Shown here one piece after another: positions 34,727-44,411 of a DNA stretch of 64,000 bases. The notes under the pieces were generated by a model. The model was not told where the DNA came from and ran no database searches. It saw only the letters and a list, made by a program, of their open reading frames with translations. Position 1 is the stretch's first letter; every line of letters begins with the position of its first letter. This DNA is from JASHPR01 sp963795055 (GTDB lineage: Bacteria; Actinomycetota; Actinomycetes; Streptosporangiales; Streptosporangiaceae), in assembly GCA_963795055.1 (NCBI GenBank), contig CAWCGJ010000003.1, positions 62,001 to 126,000 on the forward strand, read 5' to 3'. Made by a program: the position numbers and the translations under genes.

Positions 34727-35583
34727 CCGCGGAGCGGGTGGCCCTCGTCACCGGGTGCGGCAAGCGGGACGGCATGGGGCGGGCGATCTCCCGCCTGCTG
34801 GCCAGATCGGGCGCTGCGGTCGTGGTCAGCGACAAGCAGCCGGGCGGCGTGCTCAACCGGCGGCAGGAGAAGGTCGGCGTCAGCGGCGCGGAAGGCTGGC
34901 GGGGCGTCGAGAGCCTGGTCGAGGAGATCACGTCGGACGGCGGGACCGCGTCCGCGGTGCTGGGCGACATCGGCGACGCCGACGACGCGCAGCGGATGGT
35001 GGGCGAGGCCGTCGCCAGGTACGGGCGGCTCGACATCCTGGTCAACAACGCCGCGGCGCCGCAGGGCCTGGACCGGGGCGACATAACCGAGGTCCCGATC
35101 GGCGTATGGGACGAAGTCGTGCGGGTCAACCTGCGCGGCACGTTCCTGATGTCGCGGTTCGCCGTCCCCGTCATGCGCGGCCAGCGTTCGGGCCGCATCG
35201 TCAACATCTCGTCGATGGCCGGCGTGGTCGCGGTGCCGCGCTCGGCTGCGTACGCGGCCTCCAAGGCCGCCGTGATCGCGCTCACCCGGTCGATGGCGCT
35301 GGACGTCGCGGCCTGGGGAATCACCGTCAACGCGATCTGCCCCGGGGCGGTCGGGACCAGCCGGGCCATCCTCAGCGAGGACCCCGACCTGGACACCGGC
35401 GCCGAGCTGGCCCGCCGGGGACGCAACATCCCAGTGGGCCGGGTGGGCCTGCCCGAGGACATCGCCGCGGCCGTCGCGTACCTGGTGGACGCGGGCGCGG
35501 ACTACATGACCGGGCAGATCCTGGTACTTGACGGCGGCGGGCACTCCCCGTTCCCGGTTCCCCGCCCCCCAGACCCTGAATGA
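34723..35583 (+). CDS. Short-chain dehydrogenase/reductase
   Basis: A 286-residue SDR. The cofactor motif is TGCGKRDGMG near residues 9-18, NNAAAP is the conserved beta-4 segment, the catalytic Ser is in ISSMAG and the YxxxK pair is in YAASK, followed by NAICPGAVGTS. An insert of about 25 residues after the first strand (LNRRQEKVGVSGAEGW) is unusual for the classical type. GTG 34723 overlaps the previous stop. It should oxidise an alcohol or reduce a ketone in the same pathway as the UGSC pair. Confidence 0.87.
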   Translation: MTAERVALVTGCGKRDGMGRAISRLLARSGAAVVVSDKQPGGVLNRRQEKVGVSGAEGWRGVESLVEEITSDGGTASAVLGDIGDADDAQRMVGEAVARYGRLDILVNNAAAPQGLDRGDITEVPIGVWDEVVRVNLRGTFLMSRFAVPVMRGQRSGRIVNISSMAGVVAVPRSAAYAASKAAVIALTRSMALDVAAWGITVNAICPGAVGTSRAILSEDPDLDTGAELARRGRNIPVGRVGLPEDIAAAVAYLVDAGADYMTGQILVLDGGGHSPFPVPRPPDPE

Positions 35584-35604
35584 CCAGCCCCGAAGGAGAC
35601 GGCC

Positions 35605-36564
35605 ATGAGGCTGCGCGTGCTGCTGGAGCCACGCTACGGCGCCACCTACGACCAGATACTGGCGCTCGCCCGGGCCACCGAGGAGGCGGGCTTCGACGCG
35701 TTCTTCCGTTCCGACCACTTCCTGGGCATCGAGCCCAACGAGCCCGCGCTGCGGCCGACGGACTCCTGGACCACGCTGGCGGGCCTGGCCATCCAGACCA
35801 GCCGGGTCACGCTGGGCACGCTGATGACCGCCGGCACGTTCCGGCAGCCCGGGCAGCTGGCCATCGAGGTGGCCACGGTGGACGCGATGAGCGGCGGACG
35901 GGTCGAGCTCGGCATCGGGACCGGATGGTACGAGCGGGAGCACCACGCGTTCGGCATCCCGTTCCCGCCGGTCGGCGAGCGCTTCGACCGGCTCGAGGAG
36001 GCGCTCAGCGTGATCACCGGGCTGTGGTCCACGCCGCCCGGGGACCGGTTCAGCTTCACCGGCAAGCATTTTCAGCTCGACGAGTGCGCGAACTTCCCGG
36101 CCACCGCGCGTGACCTGGCCGGGACGCCGGGCCCGCGGCGCGGGCCGCGCATCATCATCGGCGGCGGCGGGCCACGCCGGACCCCCGCGCTCGCGGCCCG
36201 GTTCGCCGACGAGTTCAACACCGGCCTCGGCCTCGGCGCGGGCCTCCCCGAGCGGTTCGCCTACTTCCGCCGGGTGGTCACCGAGCACGGCCGGGACTCG
36301 CATGACATTCGGCTGTCGACCACGCTCCCGGTGTGCTGCGCCGCCACCCGGGCCGAGGCCGAGCGGCACCAGGATTTCCTCGGCGAGGCAGGCGCGCGGC
36401 TGCTGAGCGCGGGCGTGGTCGGCGTGCCCGGCGACGTGCTCGGCCGGCTCGAGCAGCTCGCCGAGGCCGGCCTCGACACCGTGTACTTCCACATCTACGA
36501 CGTGGACGACCTCGACCAGGTGCGCCTGCTCGGCCAGGAGGTGGTGCCGCATGCCGGCGGATAG
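35605..36564 (+). CDS. LLM-class (luciferase-like) F420-dependent oxidoreductase
   Basis: A 319-residue TIM-barrel protein of the bacterial luciferase-like family. It has EEAGFDAFFRSDHFLGIE near residue 30, TLGTLMTAGTFRQPGQLAIEVATVDAMSGGRVELGIGTGWYEREH (in parts), and IIIGGGGPRRTPALAARFADEFN. Actinobacterial relatives mostly use F420; FMN-dependent members exist. ATG 35605 follows AAGGAGAC. Its 3' end overlaps the amidohydrolase gene by 14 bp. Confidence 0.87.
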   Translation: MRLRVLLEPRYGATYDQILALARATEEAGFDAFFRSDHFLGIEPNEPALRPTDSWTTLAGLAIQTSRVTLGTLMTAGTFRQPGQLAIEVATVDAMSGGRVELGIGTGWYEREHHAFGIPFPPVGERFDRLEEALSVITGLWSTPPGDRFSFTGKHFQLDECANFPATARDLAGTPGPRRGPRIIIGGGGPRRTPALAARFADEFNTGLGLGAGLPERFAYFRRVVTEHGRDSHDIRLSTTLPVCCAATRAEAERHQDFLGEAGARLLSAGVVGVPGDVLGRLEQLAEAGLDTVYFHIYDVDDLDQVRLLGQEVVPHAGG

Positions 36565-37590
36565 CCCCGGGTACCTGCGGATCGCCACCGAGGAGGCGTT
36601 CGCGACGCCGGAGATCCTGGCCGCGTGGCGCGAGATGCTGGACTCCGGGGCGGTCGACGACCCCGGCTTCCGTAGCCTGTGGGGCTTCTATCTGTACAGC
36701 GACGCCGAGCGCCCCCGCTCGCTGCGCGAGCGCCTGGTCGACCTCGGCGAGCGCCGCCTGGCCGACATGGACGCGGCCGGCATCGACCAGCAGGTCATCT
36801 CGCTGACCGCCCCGGCCCGCAGATCTTCGACCCCGACCGCGGGTCGGCCATGGCGGCGCTGGCCAACGACCAGCTGGCCGAGGCCTGCCGGCGGCATCCC
36901 GGCCGGTTCTACGGCCTGACCGCTATCGCGCCGCAAGATCCCGAGCGCGCGGCCGAGGAGATCGGGCGCGGCGCGCGGAGCCTGGGCTTCAAGGGAGTGA
37001 TCATCAACTCGCACACCCGCGACGAGTACCTGGACGACCCGAAGTTCTGGCCCGTGCTCGAGGCCGCCGAGGCCCTCGACACCCCGGTCTACCTGCACCC
37101 GAACACGCCGTCCCGGGGCCTGATCGAGCCGATGCTCGCGGCCGGCCTGGACGGCGCGATCTTCGGGTTCGGCGTGGAGACCGGGCTGCACCTGCTCCGC
37201 ATGATCGTGGCGGGCGTCTTTGACCGCTTTCCCAGGCTCAGGCTGGTGGTGGGGCATCTGGGGGAGGCGCTGCCGTTCTGGGTCGCTCGCCTGGACTACA
37301 TGCACGCGGCCACGGTTCGCTCCCGGCGTTACCCGCAAATGCGGGAACTGCAGGCGCGGCCGAGCGACTACCTGCGCCGCAACGTGTGGGTCACCACGAG
37401 CGGCATGGCCTGGGCCCCGGCGATCATGTTCACCCGCGAGGTGCTCGGCGGCGACCGGGTCCTGTACGCGATGGACTACCCGTACCAGTACGTGGCCGCC
37501 GAGGTGACCGCGCAGGACGAGCTGCCGCTCGGCCCGGCCGGCAAGAAGGCGTTCTTCCAGACGAACGCCGAGCACGTCTTCCGGCTGTGA
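36551..37590 (+). CDS. Amidohydrolase family 2 protein, interrupted by a one-base frameshift
   Basis: Residues 1-88 are read in one frame (LRIATEEAFATPEILAAW ... QQVISLTAP) and the rest continues in another from about 36815 (PQIFDPDRGSAMAALANDQLAEA ... VYLHPNTPSRGLIEPML ... RLVVGHLGEALPFW ... VLYAMDYPYQYV). Joining them needs one missing G in the run around 36811-36820. Both parts are well preserved with no other damage, so a sequencing error is as likely as a true mutation. Intact, this is a metal-dependent hydrolase/decarboxylase near 345 residues with the mid-domain His and C-terminal Asp (MDYP) of the ACMSD type. Confidence 0.75.
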
Positions 37591-37670
37591 TCAGGGAACT
37601 CTTTTCATCCGTTGATGTCAGGTACTGGGCACGTGGGCAGGCATCGGGAGGATGAAAAGGGTTCAGTCCC
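37588..37670. repeat. Inverted-arm intergenic element, copy C
   Basis: It begins TGATCA at the preceding stop. The left arm GGAACTCTTTTCATCC (37595-37610) is complementary, with one mismatch, to the right arm GGATGAAAAGGGTTC (37650-37664). It occupies almost the whole gap before the glutamine amidotransferase gene. See copies near 38.6, 53.2 and 60.5 kb. Confidence 0.65.
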
Positions 37671-37708
37671 GGACCCGCCCGTTACGATGACCGTGCGGAG
37701 GGAACGCC

Positions 37709-38566
37709 ATGTGCCGCTTGTTCGGGCTGACCGCGGGCACCGCCCGGGTTCACGCGACGTTCTGGCTGCTGGACGCCCCGGACTCGCTGGAGGCGCAGAG
37801 CCGGCGCAACGTCGACGGGAGCGGCATCGGGTTCTTCGACCCGTTTGGCGCGGGGGTGCTCGACAAGCAGCCGGAGCCGGCGTTCCAGGACGAAGAGTTC
37901 ACCCGCGAGGCCCGGCAGGCCGAGTCCGCGACGTTTGTCGCGCACGTGCGCCTGGCGAGCACCGGCGGCCGGACGGTGCAAAACACCCACCCCTTCGCCA
38001 TGCAAGGCAGCATCATGGCGCACAACGGCGGGTTCGGCGAGCTGGCCCAGCTGGACGCCCAGCTCGGCTCCCACGCCAGCCTGGTGCTCGGCGACACCGA
38101 CTCCGAGCGCTACTTCGCGCTGATCATCCAGCAGGCCGACGCGCACGGCGGCGACGTCGGGGCGGGGATCGCCGCCGCGGCCCGGTGGATCGCCGCCCGC
38201 CTGCCGGTCTCGTCGCTGAACACGATCGTGATCACGCCGGGCGAGCTGTGGGCGCTGCGCTACCCGGACCAGCACGCGCTGCACGTCATCGAGCGGCAGG
38301 CCGGCCGCAGCCAGGATCCCGCCGGGCGGCCGGGCCTGCACGTCCGCAGCGCGACGTCGTCCTTCCACGTGCCCGAACTGCATTCCGCCCCGTCCGTGGT
38401 GGTCGCGTCCGAGGAACTCGACGGCGAGAGCGGCTGGCGCATGCTGGCCCCGGGCGAGCTCGTGCACGTCGGGCCCGACCTGAGCGTCCGGTCCGAGGTG
38501 GTGCTCCCCGAACCCCCGGCCCGCCTGGTGCCCATCGGTCCCGGCAACCCGAACGTCGACACCTGA
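37709..38566 (+). CDS. Class II glutamine amidotransferase
   Basis: A 285-residue Ntn-hydrolase. The N-terminus MCRLFG exposes Cys2 as nucleophile after Met removal. RRNVDGSGIGFFD, FVAHVRLASTGGRTVQNTHPF and MAHNGGF are the conserved glutaminase motifs. It is a stand-alone glutaminase-domain protein of the YafJ/EgtC-like type, with no attached synthase domain. The start follows GGAGGGAACG. Neighbours do not clarify the acceptor. Non-coding inverted elements flank it on both sides. Confidence 0.87.
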   Translation: MCRLFGLTAGTARVHATFWLLDAPDSLEAQSRRNVDGSGIGFFDPFGAGVLDKQPEPAFQDEEFTREARQAESATFVAHVRLASTGGRTVQNTHPFAMQGSIMAHNGGFGELAQLDAQLGSHASLVLGDTDSERYFALIIQQADAHGGDVGAGIAAAARWIAARLPVSSLNTIVITPGELWALRYPDQHALHVIERQAGRSQDPAGRPGLHVRSATSSFHVPELHSAPSVVVASEELDGESGWRMLAPGELVHVGPDLSVRSEVVLPEPPARLVPIGPGNPNVDT

Positions 38567-38587
38567 CCGCGCCCGGCTACCGCTGGT

Positions 38588-38663
38588 GAGCCCTTTCCAT
38601 CCTCCCCTGGGCTGCCCACGTACCCTGAGCCTGAGATCCACGGATGAAAAAGGTTCAGGCTCA
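38588..38663. repeat. Inverted-arm intergenic element, copy D, with a hairpin over the next start codon
   Basis: The left arm GAGCCCTTTCCATCC (38588-38602) opposes the right arm GGATGAAAAAGGTTCAGGCTC (38642-38662). A perfect 9-bp stem TGAGCCTGA/TCAGGCTCA (38626-38634 with 38655-38663) places the AAAAAGG ribosome site in its loop and pairs the first base of the methyltransferase ATG. The left part read backwards resembles 37625-37665. Confidence 0.6.
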
Positions 38664-39385
38664 TGGAGCACTCGGCGGACACGAACGCGGCCATCTGGCA
38701 GTCAGAGACCATCGTCGCGAACTGGGCGGCGGAAGCGGCGCGGCGCGAGCGGCACCGGGTGGCGCAGCGGCGGCTCATGGCCGTCCTGCTGCCGTTCGCC
38801 GAGCAGGACGAGTTCACGTTCCTGGACCTGGGGGCGGGGACCGGGGCCGCGTCGCGCGCGATCCTCGCGCTGCGCCCGTGCAGCCAGGCGATCCTGGCCG
38901 ACTTCTCGGCCCAGATGATGCGCGCGGGCGAGCGCGAGATGGAGCCCTTCGCGGGGCGGTACACCTACGTCGAGTTCGACATGACGACCGGCGAGTGGCC
39001 CGCGGCGATCCCGGCGGCGCTCGACGCCGTGGTGACCTCGATGTGCGTGCACCACCTGCCCGACGAGCGCAAGCGGGGGCTGTTCGCCGAGATCTACGAT
39101 CACCTGGCACCGGGCGGTTGGTACCTGAACTACGACCCGGTGCGCGCGGAGGATCCCCTGGTCGAAGCCGCGTGGCAGCGGGTCGACGACGACGACGACC
39201 CGGAGACGGCCCACAAGCGGGCGCACCGCACCGCCGAGGAGCAGGCCCGCTGGGACAACCACGTCCGCTACATCATCCCCCTGGCCCGGCAGCTGGAGTA
39301 CCTGCAAGCGGCCGGGTTCGCCGGCATCGACGTCTACTGGAAGCAGATGGAGAACGTCATCTACGGCGGGTACCGCCCGGCTTGA
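38663..39385 (+). CDS. Class I SAM-dependent methyltransferase
   Basis: A 240-residue Rossmann methyltransferase. Motif I is FLDLGAGTGAASRAIL near residue 50, the acidic end of strand 2 is ILADFSAQMM, motif II is VVTSMCVHHLPDERK and a post-motif LAPGGWYLNYDPV follows. A DDDDD run occurs near residue 172. The translation start lies inside a hairpin (element D). Its 3' end overlaps the convergent amidohydrolase by 29 bp. The substrate is unknown. Confidence 0.85.
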   Translation: MEHSADTNAAIWQSETIVANWAAEAARRERHRVAQRRLMAVLLPFAEQDEFTFLDLGAGTGAASRAILALRPCSQAILADFSAQMMRAGEREMEPFAGRYTYVEFDMTTGEWPAAIPAALDAVVTSMCVHHLPDERKRGLFAEIYDHLAPGGWYLNYDPVRAEDPLVEAAWQRVDDDDDPETAHKRAHRTAEEQARWDNHVRYIIPLARQLEYLQAAGFAGIDVYWKQMENVIYGGYRPA

Positions 39386-40652
39386 CGGTCAGGCGCCGCC
39401 TGGTCGCCTCTTCGAGCAACCGGAGATCGACGCTGTGCTCGGGTGACGCGAACGGCGTCCCGGGGGCGCTGACGTCAAACCGGCCGCTGTCGGGCAGGTA
39501 GTCGCGGCCGCGGGCGATGACGCGGCGCAGCCTGCCGAGCGCGGCGATGTCGGCGCGCGGGTCGCCGTCCACGACGATCACGTCGGCCTCGTAGCCGGGC
39601 TCGAGGCGGCCGGTGATCGCGTCGACGCCGAGCGCCGCCGCGGCCTCGGTGGTGGCCATCGCGAGCACGTCCGCGGGCGGGAAGCCCAGGGTCACGAGGT
39701 ACTCCAGCCCGCCGACGTACTGGTGATGCGGGGTGTTGTCGATGCCCGCGTCGGTGCCCGTGATGATCCGCACCCCCGCCTCGCGCAGCGCTTTGGCGTG
39801 CTCGCCGACCTTGATGCCGGTCAGCGCGGCGATGTAGGGCGCGTTCACGTTCATGGTGGGGCAGACGAAGATCTGCCGCTCCGCGATCTGGGCGGCGAGG
39901 GCCTCGTCGAAGCGCCGCTCGTTGGTCTCGGTGACGAACGAGCAGTGCTCGAGCGTGGTGACCCCGGCCTCGACGGCGCGCCGGATCCCCTCGATGCCGT
40001 GCACGTGCGCCGCGACCGGCTTGTCGACCCGCCGGGCCTCCTCCACGATCACGGCCAGCTGCGCGGTGGTGAACTGGGCGTGCCAGGGAGCCGATCCGCG
40101 CGTCATGAACCCGCCGGTCGCCATCACCTTGATCAGGTCGGCGCCGTGCTTGTGGTGGGTGCGGACGATGCGCCGCAGGTCGTCCTCGCTGTCGGCCTCG
40201 CCGCCCATGAACCAGCAGTGGCCGCCGGTGACGGTGACCGGGCGGGTGGCCACGACCATCCGCGGGCCGCGGGCCAGGCCCTCGGCGATGGCCTCGCGGA
40301 CGACCACGTCCAGGTAGGCGCGGGCGCCCAGGTCGCGGGCGGTGGTCACGCCCACGCCGAGCAGTTGCCGGGCGCTGTGCAGCATCAGCGCCAGCAGCTG
40401 CCCGTCGGTGGCGCCGCGCATCCGCGCGGCCGGGTTCGGGCCGCCGTCGAACCCGAGGTGGACGTGGCTGTCGATCAGCCCCGGCATGATCGTCGATTCC
40501 GGGTAGTCCGATCGCGGCAGCGGCCCGTACTCGCCCGGCAGGTTTTCGGCGGGGCCGACCCAGCTCACGGTGCGGTCGCCGATCACGACCGCGCCGTCGG
40601 CGACGGCCTGGTCGCCGGTCAGGACCCGCGGCGCGGTGAGCACCTCCGGCAT
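39357..40652 (-). CDS. Metal-dependent amidohydrolase (imidazolonepropionase-like)
   Basis: A 431-residue amidohydrolase-1 protein. The metal motif is GLIDSHVHLGF near residue 60, the bridging-Lys region is ADLIKVMATGGFMTRG, His ligands are in VAAHVHGIEG and TTLEHCSF, and the catalytic Asp is in ITGTDAGIDNTPHH. The composite beta-sandwich is visible at both ends (VVIGDRTVSWVG, YEADVIVVDGDP). Related enzymes hydrolyse cyclic amides, prolidase-like dipeptides or organophosphates. ATG 40652 is 17 bp from the divergent aminotransferase start, so the two share one short promoter region. Confidence 0.87.
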   Translation of the reverse strand: MPEVLTAPRVLTGDQAVADGAVVIGDRTVSWVGPAENLPGEYGPLPRSDYPESTIMPGLIDSHVHLGFDGGPNPAARMRGATDGQLLALMLHSARQLLGVGVTTARDLGARAYLDVVVREAIAEGLARGPRMVVATRPVTVTGGHCWFMGGEADSEDDLRRIVRTHHKHGADLIKVMATGGFMTRGSAPWHAQFTTAQLAVIVEEARRVDKPVAAHVHGIEGIRRAVEAGVTTLEHCSFVTETNERRFDEALAAQIAERQIFVCPTMNVNAPYIAALTGIKVGEHAKALREAGVRIITGTDAGIDNTPHHQYVGGLEYLVTLGFPPADVLAMATTEAAAALGVDAITGRLEPGYEADVIVVDGDPRADIAALGRLRRVIARGRDYLPDSGRFDVSAPGTPFASPEHSVDLRLLEEATRRRLTVKPGGTRRR

Positions 40653-40669
40653 GGATGGAGGATATCGGT

Positions 40670-41845
40670 GTGGCAGAAACTTTCCGAGAGGTCATCGAGA
40701 CCACCACCGCGGCGATGCTGCGGGCCCGCGGCAGCTACAAGTGGACCGCCCCGGGCCCGGGCGGGTTCGGGGCGGCCGTGGCGGAGATGGACTTCGGCGC
40801 CGCCCCGCCGATCCTCGACGCGCTCGCCGGGCTGTCGGCCGACGCGAACTTCGGCTACCTGCCGCCGCCCCTGGCCGACGCGCTCGCCGCGGCGTGCGCG
40901 GAATTCCAGCGGCGCCGCTACGGCTGGGAGGTCGATCCGGCGCTGATCCATAACGTCCCCGACGTGCTCAAGGCGCTGGAGATCGCGATCACGCGGTTCT
41001 CCCGCCCGGGGTCGCCGGTCATCCTGCCCACGCCCGCCTACATGCCGTTCCTCACCGTGCCGGGATTCCTCGGCCGCGAGATCATCCAGGTCCGGATGGC
41101 TGGCGACGCCGGCTTGTTCACCCTCGATCTCGACGCGATCTCCGACGCGTTCCGGGCCGGGGGGCACCTGGTCATCTTCTGCAACCCGTACAACCCGCTG
41201 GGCCGGGTCTTCACCGCCGGCGAGATCGCGCAGCTCACCGACGTCGTCGACCGGCACGGCGGGCGGGTCTTCGCCGACGAGATCCACGGGCCGATCATCT
41301 ACCCGGGGCAGCGCCACCTGCCCTACGCGTCGACCAGCGACACCGCGGCCGCGCACACCCTGACCGCCACGTCCGCGTCGAAGGCGTGGAACCTGCCCGG
41401 CCTCAAGTGCGCCCAGGTCATCCTCAGCAACGAGCCCGACCGGCAGCGCTGGGACGAGATGGGGTTCTTCGCCGCGCACGGCGCCAGCAATCCCGGCGTG
41501 GTGGCCAACACCGCCGCGTACCGGCACGGCGAGGCGTGGCTGGACGAGGTCCTGGCCTACCTCGACGAGAGCCGCCGCCTGCTGGCCGGCCTGCTCGCCC
41601 GGCACCTGCCCCAGGTGCGCTACCGCCCGCCCGACGGCACCTACCTCGCCTGGCTCGACTGCACCGGCATGGACCTGCCGGGCTCGCCTGGCGAGCTGGT
41701 CACCGAGCGCGCGCACGTCACGGTGGTGGACGGGCCCGCGTTCGGCGCGGGCGGGCCGGGAGCGTTCCGGCTCAACTTCGCCACGCCGCACCCCGTCCTG
41801 GCCGAGATCGTGGAGCGTGTCGCCGCCGCGCTGCGACCCGCATAA
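40670..41845 (+). CDS. PLP-dependent aminotransferase/C-S lyase (MalY/PatB-like)
   Basis: A 391-residue fold-type I PLP enzyme. It shows AVAEMDFGAAPPILDAL near the start, VPDVLKALEIAI, FCNPYNPLGRVFT, VFADEIHGPIIYPG (PLP-binding Asp) and the Schiff-base Lys in TSASKAWNLPGLKCAQ. This set is closest to the MalY/PatB cystathionine beta-lyase branch. GTG 40670 is chosen for the GGAGG 8 nt upstream; ATG 40655 in frame has no such site. Substrate unknown. Confidence 0.85.
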   Translation: MAETFREVIETTTAAMLRARGSYKWTAPGPGGFGAAVAEMDFGAAPPILDALAGLSADANFGYLPPPLADALAAACAEFQRRRYGWEVDPALIHNVPDVLKALEIAITRFSRPGSPVILPTPAYMPFLTVPGFLGREIIQVRMAGDAGLFTLDLDAISDAFRAGGHLVIFCNPYNPLGRVFTAGEIAQLTDVVDRHGGRVFADEIHGPIIYPGQRHLPYASTSDTAAAHTLTATSASKAWNLPGLKCAQVILSNEPDRQRWDEMGFFAAHGASNPGVVANTAAYRHGEAWLDEVLAYLDESRRLLAGLLARHLPQVRYRPPDGTYLAWLDCTGMDLPGSPGELVTERAHVTVVDGPAFGAGGPGAFRLNFATPHPVLAEIVERVAAALRPA

Positions 41846-41880
41846 ACTCCGTCCGGCAGGCGGCCCGTGACGCGGCGCGC

Positions 41881-41928
41881 CGCGGTGGTGGTGGGCCCAC
41901 CGCGCGGTGGCCAGGCACCACCCTGGCC
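41881..41928. terminator. Two consecutive GC hairpins after the PLP-enzyme gene
   Basis: CGCGGTGG/CCACCGCG (41881-41888 with 41897-41904) is followed by GGCCAGG/CCTGGCC (41909-41915 with 41922-41928). They lie in the 113-bp gap before the FtsX-like permease. Terminator or attenuator function is inferred. Confidence 0.45.
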
Positions 41929-41958
41929 GGTCTTCGAGACAGGGACGAGACTGACGGA

Positions 41959-44399
41959 ATGCGAGCGGTGCTGCGCCTGGTTGGGCATGAGCTTCGCGCC
42001 CGTTGGCTGGGCTGGTTGGTCCTGGCCCTGCTGGTAGGGCTGGCCGGGAGCGTGGTGTTCACGGCCGTGGCGGGCGCGCGGCGGACCGACAGCGCCTACC
42101 CGAGGTTCCTGGCCGCGTCCAAGGCGTCCGACGTGCTCATCGGCAGGCCGGCGGTGGGTTCGGCGGCCGCTACGACGAGGCGCTGGGCGGGCTGCCGGGC
42201 GTGGCGGCCATCGCCCCGGTCGTCGGGCTGCAGGTGGGGCCGGCGGGGCCGGGCGGGAAGGCGGACTTCGCCGGCGCCGTGACCGTGCCGCTGGACGGCC
42301 GGTTCGGCCACGCGCTGGAGATCCCGCGGATGCTCGCCGGGCGGCAGCCGGACCCGGGCCGCCCCGATGAGGTGATGATCGACCAGACCGGTGCGCAACA
42401 GCTGCACGTGCGGGTCGGCAGCAGGCTCGGGATGGAGGCGTTGGCCGGCTCCGACGTCACCCACCTCCGCCGGCTGTCCGAGCGCGTGGTCGGCGTCATG
42501 ATCGACCGCGGCTCGGCCGTCCCCGTCAACGACCTGGACAAGACCCCGACAATCGTCGGCAGCACGGCGCTCTGGCACGAGCTCGGCGTCCGCTACCAGG
42601 CCTACGACGGCGCGTACGTGAGGCTGCGGCCGGGCTATACGGTCAGCCGCTTCACCAGCGAGGCTCAGGCCCTCGCGGCGGGCAAGTACCGCGCGGCCAC
42701 CGGGGGGCAGATATTCGTGGCCGACGAGACCGTGCAGGCCGCCGCGGTCGAGCGCTCGATCCGCCCGCAGGCGGTGGCGCTGGCCCTGTTCGCGCTGGTC
42801 CTCGCGGTCACCGCGCTGCTCGTGGTGGGCCAGGCGGCCTCGCGGCAGCTGCTGGCGGCGTCCCGGGACAACGGCGCGCTCGCGGCGCTGGGCATGACCC
42901 GCGGCCAGCTGCTGGCCACCGGCTTGATCCAAGTCGCCGCGGCGGTGGCCGCCGGCGCGGCGCTGGCCTGCGGCGTGGCCATCGCGGCCTCGCCGCTCAT
43001 GCCGATCGGGCCGGCCCGGACAGCAGAGCCCGATCCCGGGCTGAGCGTCGACGTCCCGGTGCTGGCCGTGGGCTTCGCCGCAACCGTGATCTTGCTGCTG
43101 GCCCGGGTGGCCTGGCCGGCCTGGCGGCTGGCCTCGGCCCGGCACGCGGCCCAGCGTGACGCGGCCGCCGCGCCGGGGCGCCGCTCGCAGGCGGCCGAGC
43201 GGCTGGCCCGGGCCGGCGCGCCGGTCTCTGCCGTGACCGGCGTGCGGCTCGCCTTCGACCCGGGCCAGGGGCGCACCGCGGTGCCGGTGCGCAGCGCCCT
43301 GGCCGGCCTGGTCCTGTCGGTAGCTGCGGTGGCCGGCGCCGCGACGTTCGGCGCGAACCTGCTCCACCTGGTGCACACGCCGCGGCTGTACGGCCAGAAC
43401 TGGGACGCCGAGATAGACCTCGGTTTCGGGGTCATCACGCCGCAGCAGTTCGCCCGGCTGACCGGGCACGTGCCCGGCCTGTCCGGCTGGACGTACGGCG
43501 TGCACGGCACCGTGACGATCGGTAACACGGTCATTCCCGCGATCGGCCTGGCCCCCGGCCGGGGACCGATAGCCTCGCCGACCCTGCTGTCCGGCCGCTT
43601 GCCGCACTCGGCCCGCGAGATCGTGCTCGGCACCTCGGTGCTCCGCCAGGTCGGCAGGAACATCGGGCAGCCGGTGCCGTTCGCGCCCCCGGGCCGCTCG
43701 GCGGCCCCGGCCGTGATCGTCGGCCGGGCCATCTTCCCGTACTTCGGCCAGGGCAGCTTCACCGCGACCGACCTGGGGCAGGGCGCGGTCGTGACCGCGG
43801 CGATGCTCGCGCCGCAGTCCTCGGCCGGCAATGGCCGCGGCTACAACTTCGTGCTGCTGAGGTTCGCCCCCGGGCCCCGCCAGACCGCGGACATCGCCGC
43901 GTTCGGCCGGGCCATGGCTACCTTCTGCGACGCCGTGGAGCAGCCCACGTGCGTGGTCACCGACCAGCGCCCGAACGGTGTCAGGGACTACGCCCGCATC
44001 GACGCCACGCCCGAGATACTGGCCGGCGTCCTGGCCGTGCTCGGGCTCGCGGTGCTCGCCCAGTTCGCGATGTCGTCCGCGCGCCGGCGCCGCCGTGAGT
44101 TCGCGATCCTGAAGACCCTCGGGCTGCTGCGCCGGCAACTGGCCGCGATCACCGCCTGGCAGGTCACGGCGCTGACCGCGGTGGCCCTGCTGGCCGGCCT
44201 GCCGCTCGGCGTGGCCGCCGGGCACTGGGCCTGGGCGCTGTTCGCCAACGAGGTCGGCCTGTCCACCGACGCCATCACGCCGGTGACCGTGGTGCTGCTC
44301 ACGGTACCCGCCGCCATCCTCGCCGCGATCGCGGTCACGCTCCCGGCCTGCCGGCGCACCGCCCGGCTGAGCCCGGCGGCGGCCCTGCGCTCAGAGTGA
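41959..44399 (+). CDS. FtsX/MacB-type ABC permease, interrupted by a one-base frameshift
   Basis: An ATG at 41959 starts VLRLVGHELRARWLGWLVLALLVG (first helix), AGSVVFTAVAGARRTDSAYPRFLAASKASDVL, and the frame then breaks near 42160-42166. Restoring one G in GGTTCGGCGGCC joins it to GGRYDEALGGLPGVAAIAPVVGLQ and a remaining 740 residues. Intact it would be about 813 residues with two FtsX domains (helices near 260-370 and 680-790) and two extracytoplasmic regions, ending in PACRRTARLSPAAALRSE. No ATP-binding partner is adjacent. A single G deletion in a G/C run may be a sequencing error. Confidence 0.8.
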
Positions 44400-44411
44400 A
44401 CCCGGCTACCC

